Source: Lepisosteus oculatus (taxonomy: Eukaryota; Chordata; Actinopteri; Semionotiformes; Lepisosteidae). Taken from it: DNA of 64,000 nucleotides. Position numbers and translations under genes: made by a program. Shown here piece by piece: positions 12,561 through 26,500 of this stretch. The notes under the pieces were generated by a model that did not search any database, was not told where the DNA came from, and saw nothing but the letters and a program-made list of their open reading frames with translations. Location: the NCBI RefSeq assembly GCF_040954835.1, contig NC_090723.1, positions 7,202,001 through 7,266,000 of the forward strand, written 5' to 3'. How positions within the stretch are numbered: the first letter of the stretch is position 1; the number at the start of each line of letters is the position of its first letter.

Positions 12561-15231
12561 AAATACACTTTTCTTTGCATGGTGTCTGTCCAAGAGGAGT
12601 GTGGGGATGGAATTTTTAGAAAATAGCATCAGAGCTCATACCTCCCAGGGGACCAGAGAGACCCAGGATCTGTACTCGATGATCCAATACTCCAGTTTAT
12701 TAGTCATGCTGACCACATTAGCCTTTTTTAATGGGCTCTAACATTTCCTGAGTTCTAGTGAAAGGCTCAGAGACTGATATCTGCACAAAGCAGCTATGGA
12801 CTCATTGTCCCATAAAGATCTGTTTAGTAAAACCCCGCACAGATATCTGTAACACCAGGACACTACCAGGCAAGGCTGCTGTTGGAAAAGACGCATTTAC
12901 CTGCTTGTGCACCTCATGTGGTATGGAAAAGGATTTCTTCCATAATGAGTTGAAAAACACTAATCCAGTCCATAGGGGAAAAAAAAACATAAGATGCAAA
13001 GATTGCAAAGGGACATATTCAAACAGGGGAGGACGGTATTTATATTTTGACTTGCTTGTTTTGAATGTAGACAATTGTCCGTCCTGCGAAAGGTTTTAAG
13101 AGATAAAAAGCACTGGCAGCCCATGATTAATATGCAAGGAATAGGGGAAATCAAATGACAGCCCGTGAGTAAATTGTAAGTTAAAATGCATTCCAGAAAC
13201 TCCATAGGAAACCATGCGTGGCTTCTTTCAGATACTTGTTGTGGACTGATTACCAAAAGATTACAACGCAGGGCTTTGGAGGAAAATAAGAAAACTTTGT
13301 TGCTGACGGTTAATTGTCGGTGTAATTTGCTGCCAAGTCACCGACACTGAAAAATAAAGGAAAACAAAGCAGCCCTGCTTTCCGAGCTACAAAACCAAAG
13401 AGAAGGCAGTGACAGGGACTGCTTACTGCTGGGAAACGCCACGTGGAAAGAGCTCTACCTCGCTTTCCAGACTATAAATCATCCTGCATCCTCCGCGAGA
13501 AAGTCTCAGTTTACAACACGCTCAAGGAAATAAACCTGGTCCACTGTCCAAAATTATCCGCAAAACAACGAGACCTAAATCCTGTATACCACTCCGGCAC
13601 GTAGCTTGTATGGTGCATTCTTCCCCAGAGAAAAAAAAAGACACTCCACCTAGCACACGCGTCAGTATAATTCCTAGTTTCTTCAAAGGCCTTTGAAATG
13701 TATTAATTTTAATAGCCTGAAGGCAGTACAAGCAATAACAGGCTGTCTGTGAGGTGCAGCTGCTCCTCTGCTCGAGATACACATCAGGCAGTTTTTTCAG
13801 ATGGTTACAGGTGATGTTTTATATGTTTATATTCCTGCATCCAGCAGGAAGACACAGATACAGCTATAGCGTGGCTCGATTTTAACCTACGGAAGAGAGT
13901 GTTGTTAAACGGTATTACAGTGGCCATCCAGGTATATGTTTAGAATGTATAATCCTCTTCAGAATGGCTGTACATGTCCTAACAAACAAGAAGGCACCTA
14001 GTTATTAACTGAAAAATTCAGTGGAATCAAGTTGGGAAGAATGAATCGCCATTAAATGCATGGAATTTAAAATCAGTAGTTTTAATGGAAGAATTGCACC
14101 AGATTCGTACTCAGATATGAACCCCAACAAATTCAATTCATGACCTTTTAGGCACTGGCCATCCTGCACTTTGGTACATGACAGAATTTCACAGTTGCTT
14201 CTAAAATGACATACGTTTGTATGCACAATGCCTTCTCGTAGCTGAAAACCGTTGTTTAATTACCAAGCATAGCAAAGATGTTATGTCAGCTGTAAGGCCA
14301 AGTGGAGGCAGAGGGAAGTAGGGCAAACAAACTGTCCACTGACTCACAATTTAACTTGAAAATAGCCAGAGCAAAAAAAAAAGCGGACTGTTAAAAGTGA
14401 ATTGAATGATTTGAGATGGCACTTTATTTTTTGGTATTTCATAAAAAAGAACTACACTATTGTTAAAAGATCTTGGAAATTAAGAAAATGCATTAAATTT
14501 ACTGTACCTGAAGAGGCGATGAGTGATGTACAGTATATGGTCATTTATTTCCATTAAGGAACAGTTTTAAAATTCTAGCCATTCATCAGAGTAGCAGAGA
14601 GCAAAAAATATAATCTCAATCATCCTAGAAATGGCAATTCATCTGTACAGCTGGGACTCTTTACATGCCTCTGTAGGATGAGCAAGTGTTCACCAAGCTA
14701 GGAGGGGCAAATAAGTACACAGTTTTACAATTCACAAGCAAGCCTGTCTCACACACAACTTCACGCTCTCAGGTGAAGAGGCCAGGGAAAGCTCTGGTCG
14801 CCTGGGCTACGGAAAGGAAGACGAGGAGGCTGGAGCTGCTCGGCCTGAACGTTAGCCTTTTCAGGGGGGCCGCGCCTGCCCGCCTCTCCGAGGAAAAAGC
14901 AGCGTCTCGACATGGAAAGAATGAATCATGTTGGCCTCCAGACTCCGTCAGCTCAGTCTGGACGCAGTACAAGGAAAACTTACTGCGTCGTGGCTCAAGT
15001 CGTTCTTACGCACATTCCTACCAGGAGGGGCAAGAGAAAGTCTTTCCCTTCTTCTTTGCAAGCAAGGGAAGAATGCAGTCCCTATAAACTCAGCCATCCA
15101 GCCCTTCCCTCGGCTGGTCAGGGACAGCGATGAAGTTTGCTTTTTTCAGTTATAGTTCCCTCATGACAGCCCTCTGAACTCTCTGTCTGGATTTTCCAGA
15201 TTTCCTCGTGTTATGACAGACATTTTTAAGA

Positions 15232-15420
15232 AGGTCGTTCCTAGGTTAACGGGTAAAGGCGCTCACCTGATCACACTTGGAGCGCTGTGATCCAGGTGTC
15301 ACGGGTTCGAGCTGGGGTCATGCCACTGGCTCACTGAGCCTGGTCGGGGATCACACCAAAACAGCGACCACTGCACCTTCCCAGAAGCCTACAGGCTTGT
15401 GGTACCTCATCAGACTGGCT
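15232..15420 (+). mobile_element. Possible tRNA-derived SINE
   Basis: 'gttaacgggtaaaggcgc' resembles a tRNA D-arm / A box, and 'cacgggttcgagctgg', about 55 bp downstream, resembles a T-arm / B box. The intervening bases do not form a convincing complete cloverleaf, and the body runs on without a tRNA 3' end. A SINE head is therefore likelier than a functional tRNA gene. The 3' boundary is uncertain. Confidence 0.45.
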
Positions 15421-18400
15421 CTGAACCGTTAGCTCTTTGCAGTCCCTGCCTGTGCAGAGTCAAAATACAAATGGCAGTTTGGGTGGGCGGGTCAAAGGAG
15501 TCCACACTTCCTCATTCACCCCATATGGGTGCAGGGGTTCGATGGTGCAACCTGAGACGTCAAACACAACTGGCAATTCCAAACTGCGTGGCTATTTCAC
15601 CAAAAATAATAGGCAGTTCTATGTTCTTGAAAGCTTGATTTTAAAGATGCCTCACTGCGTTTCCACCCAGATCTATCCCCCTCCTATCCTTCTGAGCTCT
15701 CTTTTCAGAACAAGCTCTGCTATGCGTCGGAGTTGATATTAATAAAGCACAATTCAAACCCTCATCCCAGACACCCCTAGACACACAATACTGCTGCAAA
15801 GCCTCTCAGAAGCGAGCCCTCCTTACAGCTTTCCTCCTCCATAGGAACAGACAGATCACAAGCTGTGCTCTCCAGTCTAGCAGCTCTCCTATTACAGAGG
15901 TGACATCATCGACTTGGGGAGCTCGGCCTGCACAGTGTGTCTCAGGGTCAGCTCCAAGCTGTGTCTGCGCTGGGCCTTCCTGTAGAAAAACATGTTCAGA
16001 CCACATCAGGGAACAAGCTGCTAGGGCCCCTGTGGGGATCCAGAGTTACTGAAGCCCAGCCAAAGTAAACACAGGCCCCACTAGAAAAGTAAATTCTCTG
16101 CTTGCTTCAGTGGAGATCTGGAGGTATAGATTACTGGTGATCAGTTGAGGACAAATCACTGAGTCAACGTTTAGTGGGAAGTTTAGGACTAATCGAACAA
16201 AGACTGGTAATACACCATTTCACAAGTGCTTGTAATGCAGTGTTATAGTGGTATCTACAAGACAACCATACAGATGAAAGTTTACATCAAGACTTCAGGT
16301 GAGCACAGGTACTGAGTTAAGGGCATGAACTTATCGGCCAAGCTTTAAAGTATTTTGCTCCACTGTGGAATTGCCTCCCTATTTTCTGAATAACTGCGAA
16401 TTGTTTGGAAATATTGTGCAACTTTTTTGCGTGTATGATGGTGGAAACATTATCACAAGAATTATAATTTATCCCGTTGAGCTTTTCTGCTATAGTCTTT
16501 CATTATTTGCTAGTTGCTAGAATAGAAAAAGGCATCAGTCGGACGTTCAGTTGCTTGAGCTGAACCCTTTTGCTTTGCTAAAAGGGCCCGTTATTCCTTC
16601 TAGTATGTGAAACCTGGGACACAGAACTGAGGGATGTACAGTAATCAGAAAAAATGTTACGCATCTGTTTGGAGACTTTGCACGGCTAACGTCACTCTGC
16701 TTTTGATCCTTCAGGTCACTTATCAAAAAAGCCTAAGAAAAAGAGAAAAGACCCATTTCTCCTGCTTGACTGTTGCGAACTAGAGTTTTGGGCGTCACAC
16801 TGGGGAAGCGGGTTGGAATGAACTGCTGCTTCTGCAGCTGCATTCTGGAGATCCTTCAGCTCGAAGACAGCTCGTGTGCCTGGCATCCTACCTGGGTCCT
16901 GATTGTTAGTACAGACTGTATTCACGGCTGCCAGCCTGTGGACCATTCTTATTCTGGGCACATTCGCGCTAGTTCATTCAAGCCGCCTCTGACTATGTGA
17001 AGGCGGTGCAGAGCAGCACTGCAGAAGCAGCTGAACAATGAAGGCAGAGGGGTGGGGCAGCTGGAGCCATGCCTTGTGTGGAATGTGTGCAAGATTAATG
17101 GAGAGACCTGAGGTCTCAAGAGTCTCTCAACTGAGCCCTTCGACAGACTGGCTGCCCTCTGTAAGATTAAAGACCGTTTCGACGCTGCACAAAACAAAAC
17201 ACCCCCCCCCCCCCCAAATAAAATGGATGCCTTTTTAAGAAGATTTTTAAATCTTCTGTTTCAGCTTAGAAAGTGCCACAACAGTGGCAAGGATACATAA
17301 CTGAAGAAGGACTCTTTTTTTCCTCCCCCCACACACACAGACATAAATACTAGAGCCAGCCTGGGGTTTTTATCTTTCTGGGCCTCAGTGAGGATTTTTA
17401 CCGCACTCTCAATAAAATAAATTTCATGCAGAACTCCAACACATCTTTGCTGCATATGTGTGAGTCTGAGTGCTTATATGGACGTGTGCATAACTCTATC
17501 GAGACAGGCAGCTTATCATTTACTTCCACATTGCATCTGTGGGAGAGGCAGAGCCCTGACAAACTCCATTTATTTAAAAGCATTTTTTTTCTGTAGGACT
17601 TTGATTCAATTTTTTTAATTGCATCCTGTTTCTAAAGAAATTTCATTTTAATAAGTCTTGTCTAGGATTTACAGGAGAGCTATATACTGTATAACTGCAT
17701 TTGTCTCTTAAACCTGACAAAACCCTGTGTCACCTGTGAAGTCCTCACAGTCTGTTGACCTGTGTTTGTCAGAAGGGGGAAGGGGGAGAAGTGGGAGATT
17801 ATTCAAAGTGGGCCAGAGTCAAAACCTGACTAGGGGTGGATTCAATGAATGAACACCTTCAGCAAAATATACTGGGACGATGTCCAGCATGCTGCAGAAA
17901 TCCATCCTTGTGAAAGCTGCCAAAATGCTTAAGGCACATCTGGAGCCTTTTTTTTGCAGCCTGATAACATCTGAGCACCTCTGCCTTGATTCCAACCATA
18001 TATCCCTGACCTCTTTCCTCGGACAGGGGGCTTATGTAATCAGAGGCAGACGGCTTTGTTCCATGGCCCCTAAAAATGACAACCCAGTGAAAAAGACTTA
18101 AAACACAACCAAATCCCAGCTTTAAAGCATGGTACTGTAGTAGTCCAATTCTGACCAATTCCCGTATTATTAATAAGCAGCAAACTGAATGGCTCTAGAG
18201 GAAAGACCTTCTTTGATCCTGATTTTGTGGATTCTGGCATTCATCATCGATCCTCCCAGATCGGAGAAGTGGGATTGGGCTTCACTTTATTGGAATGAAT
18301 GCTGGGAGACATCTTAGCAACCTGGAATTCTCTGTCAGTGTGTCCTAAAGGGTCTATAGTAAAGAACAGTAACAAAACCCTATTCATGTAAACCTGAGGT

Positions 18401-19204
18401 ACAATTGTTTTCCTTGTATTCTACTAGTGAAACTAGTGAGTTTCATTCTCAAAACATTCTGACGGATCCTGATGTGCAACAGCTGTATAGACAAGGTCAG
18501 AAGGAACGCTGGTTCTCCAAACAACTGCAGAGTGATTCCAGAGCCAGTTCATGTGGATGCCCACTGAGGAAAGTCAGACTGATCCCAGCAGCTCGCTATA
18601 TTCTCTTTGTTACAGCCCTCTGCAATCTGTTCAAGCATGCAGGAAACTGATATGCTTCTCCATAGCTATCGCAGCAGCTCAGTGCAACAGGCAACTGGAA
18701 TTTCCAGGTTTTGAATCACCTCCTTGACCCCAGAGACGAGACAGAGAGGCCCGTGCTGGATGCCTTTGAAAATAAGAAATGATTTTTATTTATCTAGCTG
18801 ATGGTTTTATACAGAGCTACTTGAAAGGAAACCATCACCTATTGCTTAGATAGGAATTATGGCACCTCCAGTAAGTATACACTTTGGGTTACTCAAGCAA
18901 GCTGATGATGAGCCCAGCTCAAGGTTAGCAACTGTGACAGTTGAACATGCAGCCAGTAATCCCACAACCCCTAACCACTGCCAGCTGAAACGCAGATTGC
19001 TAAAGCTTTCATTGAAATTATGAATTTATTTCATTTTTGTAATCTGGGTTCTAACCTGCAGCATAGCAGAAGTTCTTGCAAAGTCCACAACAGTATATCA
19101 CATCAAAAGCAGGGCAGCCCCTAGTAAAGAGCAGTGAAATCATGGTGAAAGCAAAGTAAAGCTTGATGGAGATATAGTGAAGCATGATCAGAACAGAAGA
19201 CAGA
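15421..19204. other. Intergenic stretch, no gene recognised
   Basis: Mostly unique sequence with a run of 14 C at 17202-17215. The part at about 17840-18110 is unique-looking and could be a non-coding regulatory element, but this is only an impression. No coding exon is recognised. Confidence 0.45.
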
Positions 19205-19450
19205 GGACTGGGTGTCACTTGATTAGGATGAAGGCCATCTGGCCCATCTGACCTGTTTGGTAGTCAGCAGCTCACTGATCCAAGGATCTCATCCAGCAGT
19301 CTCTTGAAAGAAGCCAGAGCAACAGCTTCACCAACGTGGCTGGGTAGCTTGTTCCCTGCTCCCACATCCCTTTGGGTAAAGACATGCTCTCCATTTTAAA
19401 TGCCGTTCTGCCAGTGACACACGCGATGGGGAATACAGGGTCTAAGCAGG
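19205..19450 (-). mobile_element. CR1/L2-type LINE 3' end, reversed
   Basis: Read on the minus strand it contains 'acccaaagggatgtgggag', 'gaacaagctacccagccac', 'ttcaagagactgctggatg', 'agatccttggatcagtgag' and 'agatgggccagatggcctt'. This is the same tail seen at 9926-10290 in the opposite orientation. The encoded relic resembles the QRVVxxWNxLPSxVVEA segment followed by a FKRLLDEI-like segment. It is a truncated, inactive remnant. Confidence 0.7.
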
Positions 19451-22400
19451 ATGAAAGCATGGGTAAACCATAAAAAAAATTATGTGTAGCTTTTTACTAG
19501 TTTACTTTGCTGGATATTCATGAGGACCGAGCTTTAGGTGAAGTGGTCCCCCTACACTCACCCTGTGCCTCTCGGCTACACTGATTGTCCTGGCTTTTAA
19601 GATTCTAGTCAGAGAAAAGCACCCTCTCAGCTCAGAACTCCAGTCTGGCTGATACAGTATGTGGCGATGCAGCAGTGCAGTGCTTTTGGCTTCCCACTGA
19701 AGCATGTGCAATATGCTGCATGCTGTGAGTACTGACGCTATACTTCCACATCAGATGAGCCAATCCAGTGGATCACTAACCACCTAGGAGCCATTTCACC
19801 CCTGCCTTCAGAAAAGCGGGAAGACTTTCCCTTTAATCTTGAGCACCAGCCCTTTTCCCGAAACACGTGATCCCAGATCCTAGAAAATCCTAATAAAATG
19901 GGTTTTATCAAACAATCAACCTCTGCTTTTCAAAACGAGAAGTATAAACTCTAGAACAAGATAAGCCCGCTCAAATTCCTCTGATTCAAAGAAAAATTGT
20001 TTTCAATGTGTTCCCCTTTGATGGAGCAGGCTGCCTGTTTTAGGCCTTTGTTCATCGAGAGGGGGGCGGAACAGAACCCCGCTCTCCTTCTGCGGCCATC
20101 TACCGCTTGAGCTCTGCCTTCTCTCTCGTGACAGAGCCATGAACGTAATTTACAAGCGAATGCGGCAGAGCAGTCGGCGATTTGTTTTTTTGGGGGGGGG
20201 GCTTATATTATTAACAGCTGAAAATGGAAAGGGTTTGGGATTGCCAAGACATTCCCCAGCGCTGAGTCAGAGAGCGGAGAGCGAGACCGCCAGACAACAG
20301 CAGAAGCGGGATGCGGGTTGGACGAACACAGATGAGCACCGGAGAGCACTCCCTCACCACCACCCCCAGACCCAGCCCTTTCTCACCCGCGCCCCCCTGT
20401 GCCTTCATAGGTTTTCATTCTCACAGGACAGCAGCACTGCGGTATCAGCAGTAGCTTCGGCATGTTTTTTAAACCCGTTGTTTCCGTACGCGCACATATG
20501 GAATGGTACTTTAAAAATGCACCCAAAAAAAAAGGCGAGACCGCGTTTTTGAGGACGCACCGCATGTATCGACTTCTGACCCCTAGATTCTTAAATCCCT
20601 CAACACGTCAAATGACTGGAACCTGCACGGTTACAGAATGGTCCGTGAAAATGCACAGAGTACGAAATGTGGTCCTCTCTTCGGGTGCTGGTGCGTACCT
20701 CCCTCCTGTTGTTGACCTCTTTTAACGGGGATCAAGAAATCCTACTGGAAATCCCACGTTAAGAAAAAAAATCCAGCCTGAGATCCAATAGAGAAATCCC
20801 ATACGATTTTGGCACCTTTCCAATCGGATTTCCTGTTGCATTCCGATAGAAATCTTCCTGGAATATTCTGCAGGATTCAATAATGAATCCTTTTGGATTT
20901 TTTTTTTCAAAGTAGCGCTGCTTAATTAAGGGTTCGTTTTCTGCTGCCTTTATTTAAAACCCAAACCCCTTTCCTAACCCACAGGAATGATCCAATTGGG
21001 ACACTACGAAATAATACACGTGAAATAACATTGTTGTACAAAACAACGTGTATGTGATTTCCTGAATTCCAAGTAAACAAGCCTATGTGTTTATCAGTTT
21101 CCTGATAACATAAAGGTATAAATATTTTATGATGCATAATTAGAAACCCCAATTAGAGTACGATTACTACTCAAGTTGTTTGCGTTGTTTCTTGATACAA
21201 ACCGGGATGTTTTTTTGGAAAGGCTCTTCCTCTATCTGTAAATAAACACCAGTCGTATCAGCTGAGCTCCATTTGTTGTGCAGACATTAATAAATACTTT
21301 TTTTCTCTCACACAGGACCAGGCTCAAGACAGGCCCGGCTGCATGTGGTAAACTCGCTCTTTCCCACATTTTAGGGCCGTTGGCATTTTCATCTCGTAGA
21401 CTAGCCGGCCGACACTAAAAGAATCCCTTCGGGAGAGGGGCCGAGGAGCTATAAAGATTTTCCAGCCAAAGGAGGTCAGGAGACGGTCCTTCCAGGCTTA
21501 GTAAAGGGAGGCAGGTTATAGCAAAACCGGGCAGGTTTTCCACGCCGACAGAAGGGCTTCAGCTACACGTGAGCAGCGTGTACCCACGCCAGGATAAAAA
21601 ATCCGGAAGAGCATCGGCCGAAGTCTGAGACAGAACTTCTAATAACTACAGTAATGACTTCATAATAATTATTAGAATAATTCGAATGAAAACATTTTGA
21701 ATAACTAGACAAAACCGTGCTTGAAGATAGACCTAAAGGACCCAAATTCTCCTTAAAAGATTCAGTTGCTGGTTTGTTTTGACTCTGGTTGAGTGATATG
21801 TTTGTGGAGCTGAGAACGAATTTAGAAATTATAAAACAGTAAGAGTCAAAGGGGTACCTTATGAACCATGAACATTACAAGCAAGTTATTCTTTTTCCCC
21901 ACATTGCATTTTGCATTTTCACACCCTGGAGAACATAGGGATGAAGATCAGTGTTTGCAAGAGCTTGTTGGAAATAGTCTTGCCAGACCAGTAGGTGGTG
22001 CTCTATCCCTATAGGATATTACCCTAGAATTTCCAATGCAACACCAAAGTCTTATACCTGGAAACACTACTTTAGAAGGTGCCAACCTGACTACCAGGTG
22101 TTAACCCCAGTGCCCTGGCTAGATCCCACAGGGTCTGTACAATCTGGTCTCCCGCAAGACCCCCCTTAATTCATTTTGAGAAGCAAGCTCTCTCTTCTCT
22201 ACCTGGTCTGCTCTCCAGCCAGCTTCCTGTCCACGTGAGCACCGCTCTTCAGGGCAGAGGGAGATCGTCCTCTCCTGTAAACAAATTAAATGAAAAGTTT
22301 TATATTTTCATTTAATGGCTGCTTGGATGTCTCTATTGTTGTCTCCTTCATCGTTTACTGAAAGATATCACACACAAAAAGAAGAAAGTCTGGTTTCAAT

Positions 22401-23522
22401 CGATAAGCCGACAACTGTGGCTAACATCCAGCACCCCTCATGTTATTGATCTGTGATTTATTCTGTGGGACCGGGTATGTGCTCTATACTGTATGGCAAA
22501 CGAGACACATGATCATTTATGATACAAATGCTTGGCCTTTGTGTTTTCAGTGGTAGAGTTTTTTTAGATTTTGCTACAGGTTGCACTTCTAGGGTATCTT
22601 GGATCCTATAGGTTCAGTCTCATTCTGCTCAGACACCGTTTCCCCTGCCTGTCTCTGGGTTCGCTGGGTTTCTCTTCAGAAAGCTCACAAATTGAAAGCA
22701 GATGTGCTTTCTGGCAGATGTAAAGCTGTGATTCGTGGAACCAGCCAAGGAGGACCCAGGGGAGCAGAACATCTGGAGAGGGAACCAGAAGACGGTATCC
22801 AGTCTCTCCTGGTCAGAAACGATTCCATTAATGTCTTGATGCGAGCCTGATTCTGATGGACAAATGATGCGCTCTGCCCCCATACTGTATGTATTTTGTT
22901 AGGTTACCACTTGAAGTTTCTGTTTCTTTATTTTCATTTTTGCTATTGCATTTGTTTAATTAACATTGCTAACATTCTACTTCATAGAGCCGGTTGAACA
23001 TTTTCTCCATGGCTTGAAAAAAAGACAGTGTAAACAGATGAGGCTCAGATTTATTACCTCTAATTAGCTCAATCATGTACAGTGAACCGTCTCCCACAAA
23101 GCAGTCAGGGACTGTACAAGGCAAAATAGTTTACTGGAAAGTCTGTATGGAGTGATGACCCGGTGAGAATCAGTGGCTCAAATTTGTAGTAATTCTATTT
23201 GATATAATATCCATTAGAATAGATAATACTCTAATAGGCTCAAATATTAGGAATTCCCAGTCAATTTAATCGCGTTTCTGAGGCAACAAATACTGTAGCT
23301 GACTTGACAACACAAGAAAGACAACCACTGCTTTTAAGGCCTGAAAAATCCCTGGATTTCAGTGCTGCTGGAAATGGTCAGAACTGGTGGAATGCACAAT
23401 CCTTTTCCACATCATAGCCTCCAGTGACAGAAATCCTAAAGGAGAAAAGGAATAGGATTGAGCTGCAAGCTTTAGAAGCTTTAAAGGACTAGAGCCTACA
23501 CGTTTATCTTTATTACTTTCAG
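19451..23522. other. Intergenic stretch, no gene recognised
   Basis: GC-richer patches occur at about 20030-20420 and 21330-21560, but no convincing exon is found in them. The piece at about 21965-22270 has the look of a generic fish interspersed repeat ('ctagatcccacagggtctg'). No known protein is encoded. Confidence 0.45.
20730..20905. repeat. Degenerate short-period repeat of AATCC/GGATT type
   Basis: Words such as 'atcctactggaaatccc', 'gatccaatagagaaatccc', 'ccaatcggatttcctg', 'ccgatagaaatcttcctgg' and 'gaatccttttggatt' recur about every 11-14 bp. Many are mutually complementary. It looks like an old 12-bp tandem repeat of roughly palindromic units. No coding role is apparent. Confidence 0.5.
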
Positions 23523-23585
23523 AGACTTGGCCACACAACTTCGGAAAACGTGACCAAATTAAAACGGGAGCTTCAAGAGGCTCAA
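23523..23585 (+). other. Weak candidate internal exon (63 nt)
   Basis: A pyrimidine-rich tract ending 'tttattactttcag' is followed by 63 nt (21 codons) without a stop and then by 'gtgagg', a good splice donor. In the first frame the peptide starts RLGHTTSEN and ends KLKRELQEAQ, which looks like coiled-coil sequence. I do not recognise the protein and found no partner exon nearby. It may be chance, part of an unrecognised plus-strand gene, or a relic. Confidence 0.15.
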
Positions 23586-26500
23586 GTGAGGTTCCCAGAA
23601 AAACAGAAAAACAAAGAACAGACTAGCGTATGAAATGAAAATCATGGCATAATTTATTAGACCAAGCAATACTTTTATAACGGAAATAAAAGACACGTTA
23701 TCTTTGTGTGTGTCCAAACACAGGAAAGCAAATTTTGGCTCTACTCGTATTAACTGCAGATACCGTAGTTGCTCTGTGTCGATTAGCCATGTGGGCTGTT
23801 GCATGCTTTTACTCTCACAGCACATCTTTAAGTCACCACAGAGGATATCAAACCTCCATGTAATCATGCTTTCTCAATGTATATTTTTCATATTAAAAGA
23901 TGCTGTATTTAGAAAGCCTTTATGCGTCAAATACTATGTTCTGCACGGGCAGAAAAAAAAGGAAAGTATGTATTATATATACTTTTGGCATCTAAATATA
24001 GCAAACCGATACACACTAGCCCCGGAGTAATTATATAGTGTGGTGTACTGTAGCCAATGGCAGGGCAATATAATTACATTTCTCGTTTCCAGCCCTTGCT
24101 TGCTCACACCCAGCTTAACAGGCCTGTGGGGCACATTCACCATTTCCATTCATAAAGAAGAATTGGTTTGTAAGTGTTAACATGGTAGAGCTAATATCAC
24201 GCTCCTGCTAGATATTCAGTAGCAGAAGAGTGTTGACGTTTTTCTGTTTTCTTTTCTCTTTTCTAGTTATTTATAATCCAAATTAAAATGCACCACTGCT
24301 TTCATCCTTTAATGTTCATTTTCAAATTGTAGTGCATGCTTTTGCTCTAACACAACAACACATCTCTAGCACTGTAAAGGATCTTATCCCAGCCCCTCCA
24401 CATAATCGCACTTTTCCTATGTCTACCAATTTCAGAGTTATTTTGGGCCTTAAAAGCAGTCATCGTTTGACTGAAAAGGCACTCATTTGCACCACAAGTT
24501 GAACCCTTCTGTCCAGACATCAGCAGCAAAATTTGGTTGCTATGTCATTTTCTGGCTGTGACCAGGACTCTCCAACAGTACACAGCTGGTTAAATTGCCC
24601 AGGGCTCAGAGTGGTCTGGCCTCAGCCACTTTTGTAGGGTGATTCTGAACTTGCAGTAGTTGAATGAGAGCTGCAGCACTCCTCCAGTGACACTAGCTCC
24701 ACTTTGAACACTGTGGGACTCACAATGTGAGATGTTGTGGGTGGTTCTGCAAAGGACACATTTTGGAAGCACATACCCACACAATGGATATAAACTGGGC
24801 TGATTAACAGCTGACTCCAAATTGTAATGTATAAAACCCCCCCAAAAAAACGTTTTAATTAAAAATAGTGGTCATTCCAGCCTAGCAATATAATCAGTCA
24901 GATCACTAAAATTCCAGTAATATTATTTATAGCAAATGAAATTCGCTTCATGCAGCTTGAATTGTTATTCCTACATCATTAGCGCCCCCTCTGTTGTAAA
25001 AGCATGGAAGGAATTAGGTTTTCCTTGTTGGATGCATTTGCTGTATTCCTTTCCTGAGCAGTCTTGGCAGTTCTGAGAAGTTCACTGTGTCTGGCTAGTC
25101 TAGTGTCTCTTGCCCATTATTTGCCTTTCTTTTAGCACGAGTGCTTCATCTGTGGTCCTAGTTTTTTTTTTTTCCTTTACCTGTGAGGTTAATAATTCTG
25201 AATATCACATCACGCCTGCCAATGATAGCATTCATGTTGTTTGCATTACAGGATTAAATGATTCCGTCCTTAGAGCTGAGATTTTGCAGACGCACCGGGT
25301 GCAGCAGGATCAGATTTTCAAAATGCTTGGACCAAGGAGCAATATGATTGCTTCAGCAAATGTGTACCCCTGCGGAGAGTTGCTCTGGGTGATTCAAACA
25401 ACAGGCAGGCCAGGAATAAATTAAGAGAACCCATTCTGAGCCAATACTGACACAGCAGCCATGAGTGACAAAATTCGACTATTTCTATTTAATACACAAG
25501 TCTATGCAAAAACACTCTGCACGGAACTAGTAACACCTGAAAAAGTGAAATGAGAAAAAAAGGGAAGAATATTGTTTCTAGTTTACAACATACTAGGCAT
25601 TTAAAAAAATAGCATTGTCTAAATCTTCTTTCCAGCTAGTTGTTAAGTACTGGTTTCTAAGAGGAATCCCCATAATGGAACTGTACAATAGGCATTCAGT
25701 TAATTTCTCTTATTCCGCTAATTAAAAACGTGCCTGTGTTTTTATGATGTGCAGAACCAATTAAAGCACAGTAGCTAGCCACTGCCTAAGCATAGCTAAC
25801 AATTCTAGTCCGATTCCTGCCACAAGACAAAATTCCTTTATTCCTTCTGGCTACAGCGTATTACCTTAAGTGATTACAGGTGCTTCACTATTGTTTTCGG
25901 ATACCAATACAGGAGGAGCCCATGAGGTCTAGAAGTCAGGGCGAGAGGCTTATCGTCACGATGTTCCTAGCTCCAGCTCTCCCGCCCACTCACTGTGCGA
26001 CACCCTGAGCAAGCGACTGACCCTCCATGCAGTCTGTCCTTTGGATGAGATGGTCCTGCGGTCAGTAACTCTGCTGTAGTGGCTGCTGTTGTCCAGTTCA
26101 GGCCCTGGGCTTTGTAAGGGAGGGGGTGTCCAGTCCTGGTGCTGGGGGGGGGGGGCAGTGTGACCACAGGTCTTCCATGCCTCTTCAAAGCAGCAGCACC
26201 TGAGGAGCTGGGAGAAGCTATTTAATTGGTCGTCTTAAGTCAATATTGAGCTGATTCAGGTTGTTAAGAGATGAGTTAAAATGACACAGAGGTCCTGCTT
26301 AAAGAGAGTTGGACAATTCAAAAAACAGCCCGTGCAGAGTAATTTGATTTCATAATGAGTTGTGTTATCCCCAGTTCATGTATCTCACATTTATTATTAT
26401 TCCCCTTTCTTTAGTGAATTCAAATCAAATTTTCAGGGACTTCAGAAGGGGAATGACTTTTGACTACGTTATTTTGCCACTGGAGTTCTATAAATGACTT

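Larger units (their letters stand above)
10291..15231. other. Intergenic stretch, no gene recognised
   Basis: Apart from the repeat pair at 11650-12560 I see unique sequence only. A GC-richer part at 14770-15090 has a 133-codon open frame with no recognisable domain. A 'ctataaatc' motif near 13470 is TATA-like but has no downstream gene that I can find. Confidence 0.45.

Noticed and set aside
15232-15320. Functional tRNA gene
   Set aside because: A- and B-box-like words exist but acceptor and anticodon stems do not pair convincingly. SINE head preferred.
25110-25424. Possible exon after 'ttgcattacag' at about 25250
   Set aside because: The frame is open for about 58 codons, but no convincing donor follows and the peptide is not recognised.
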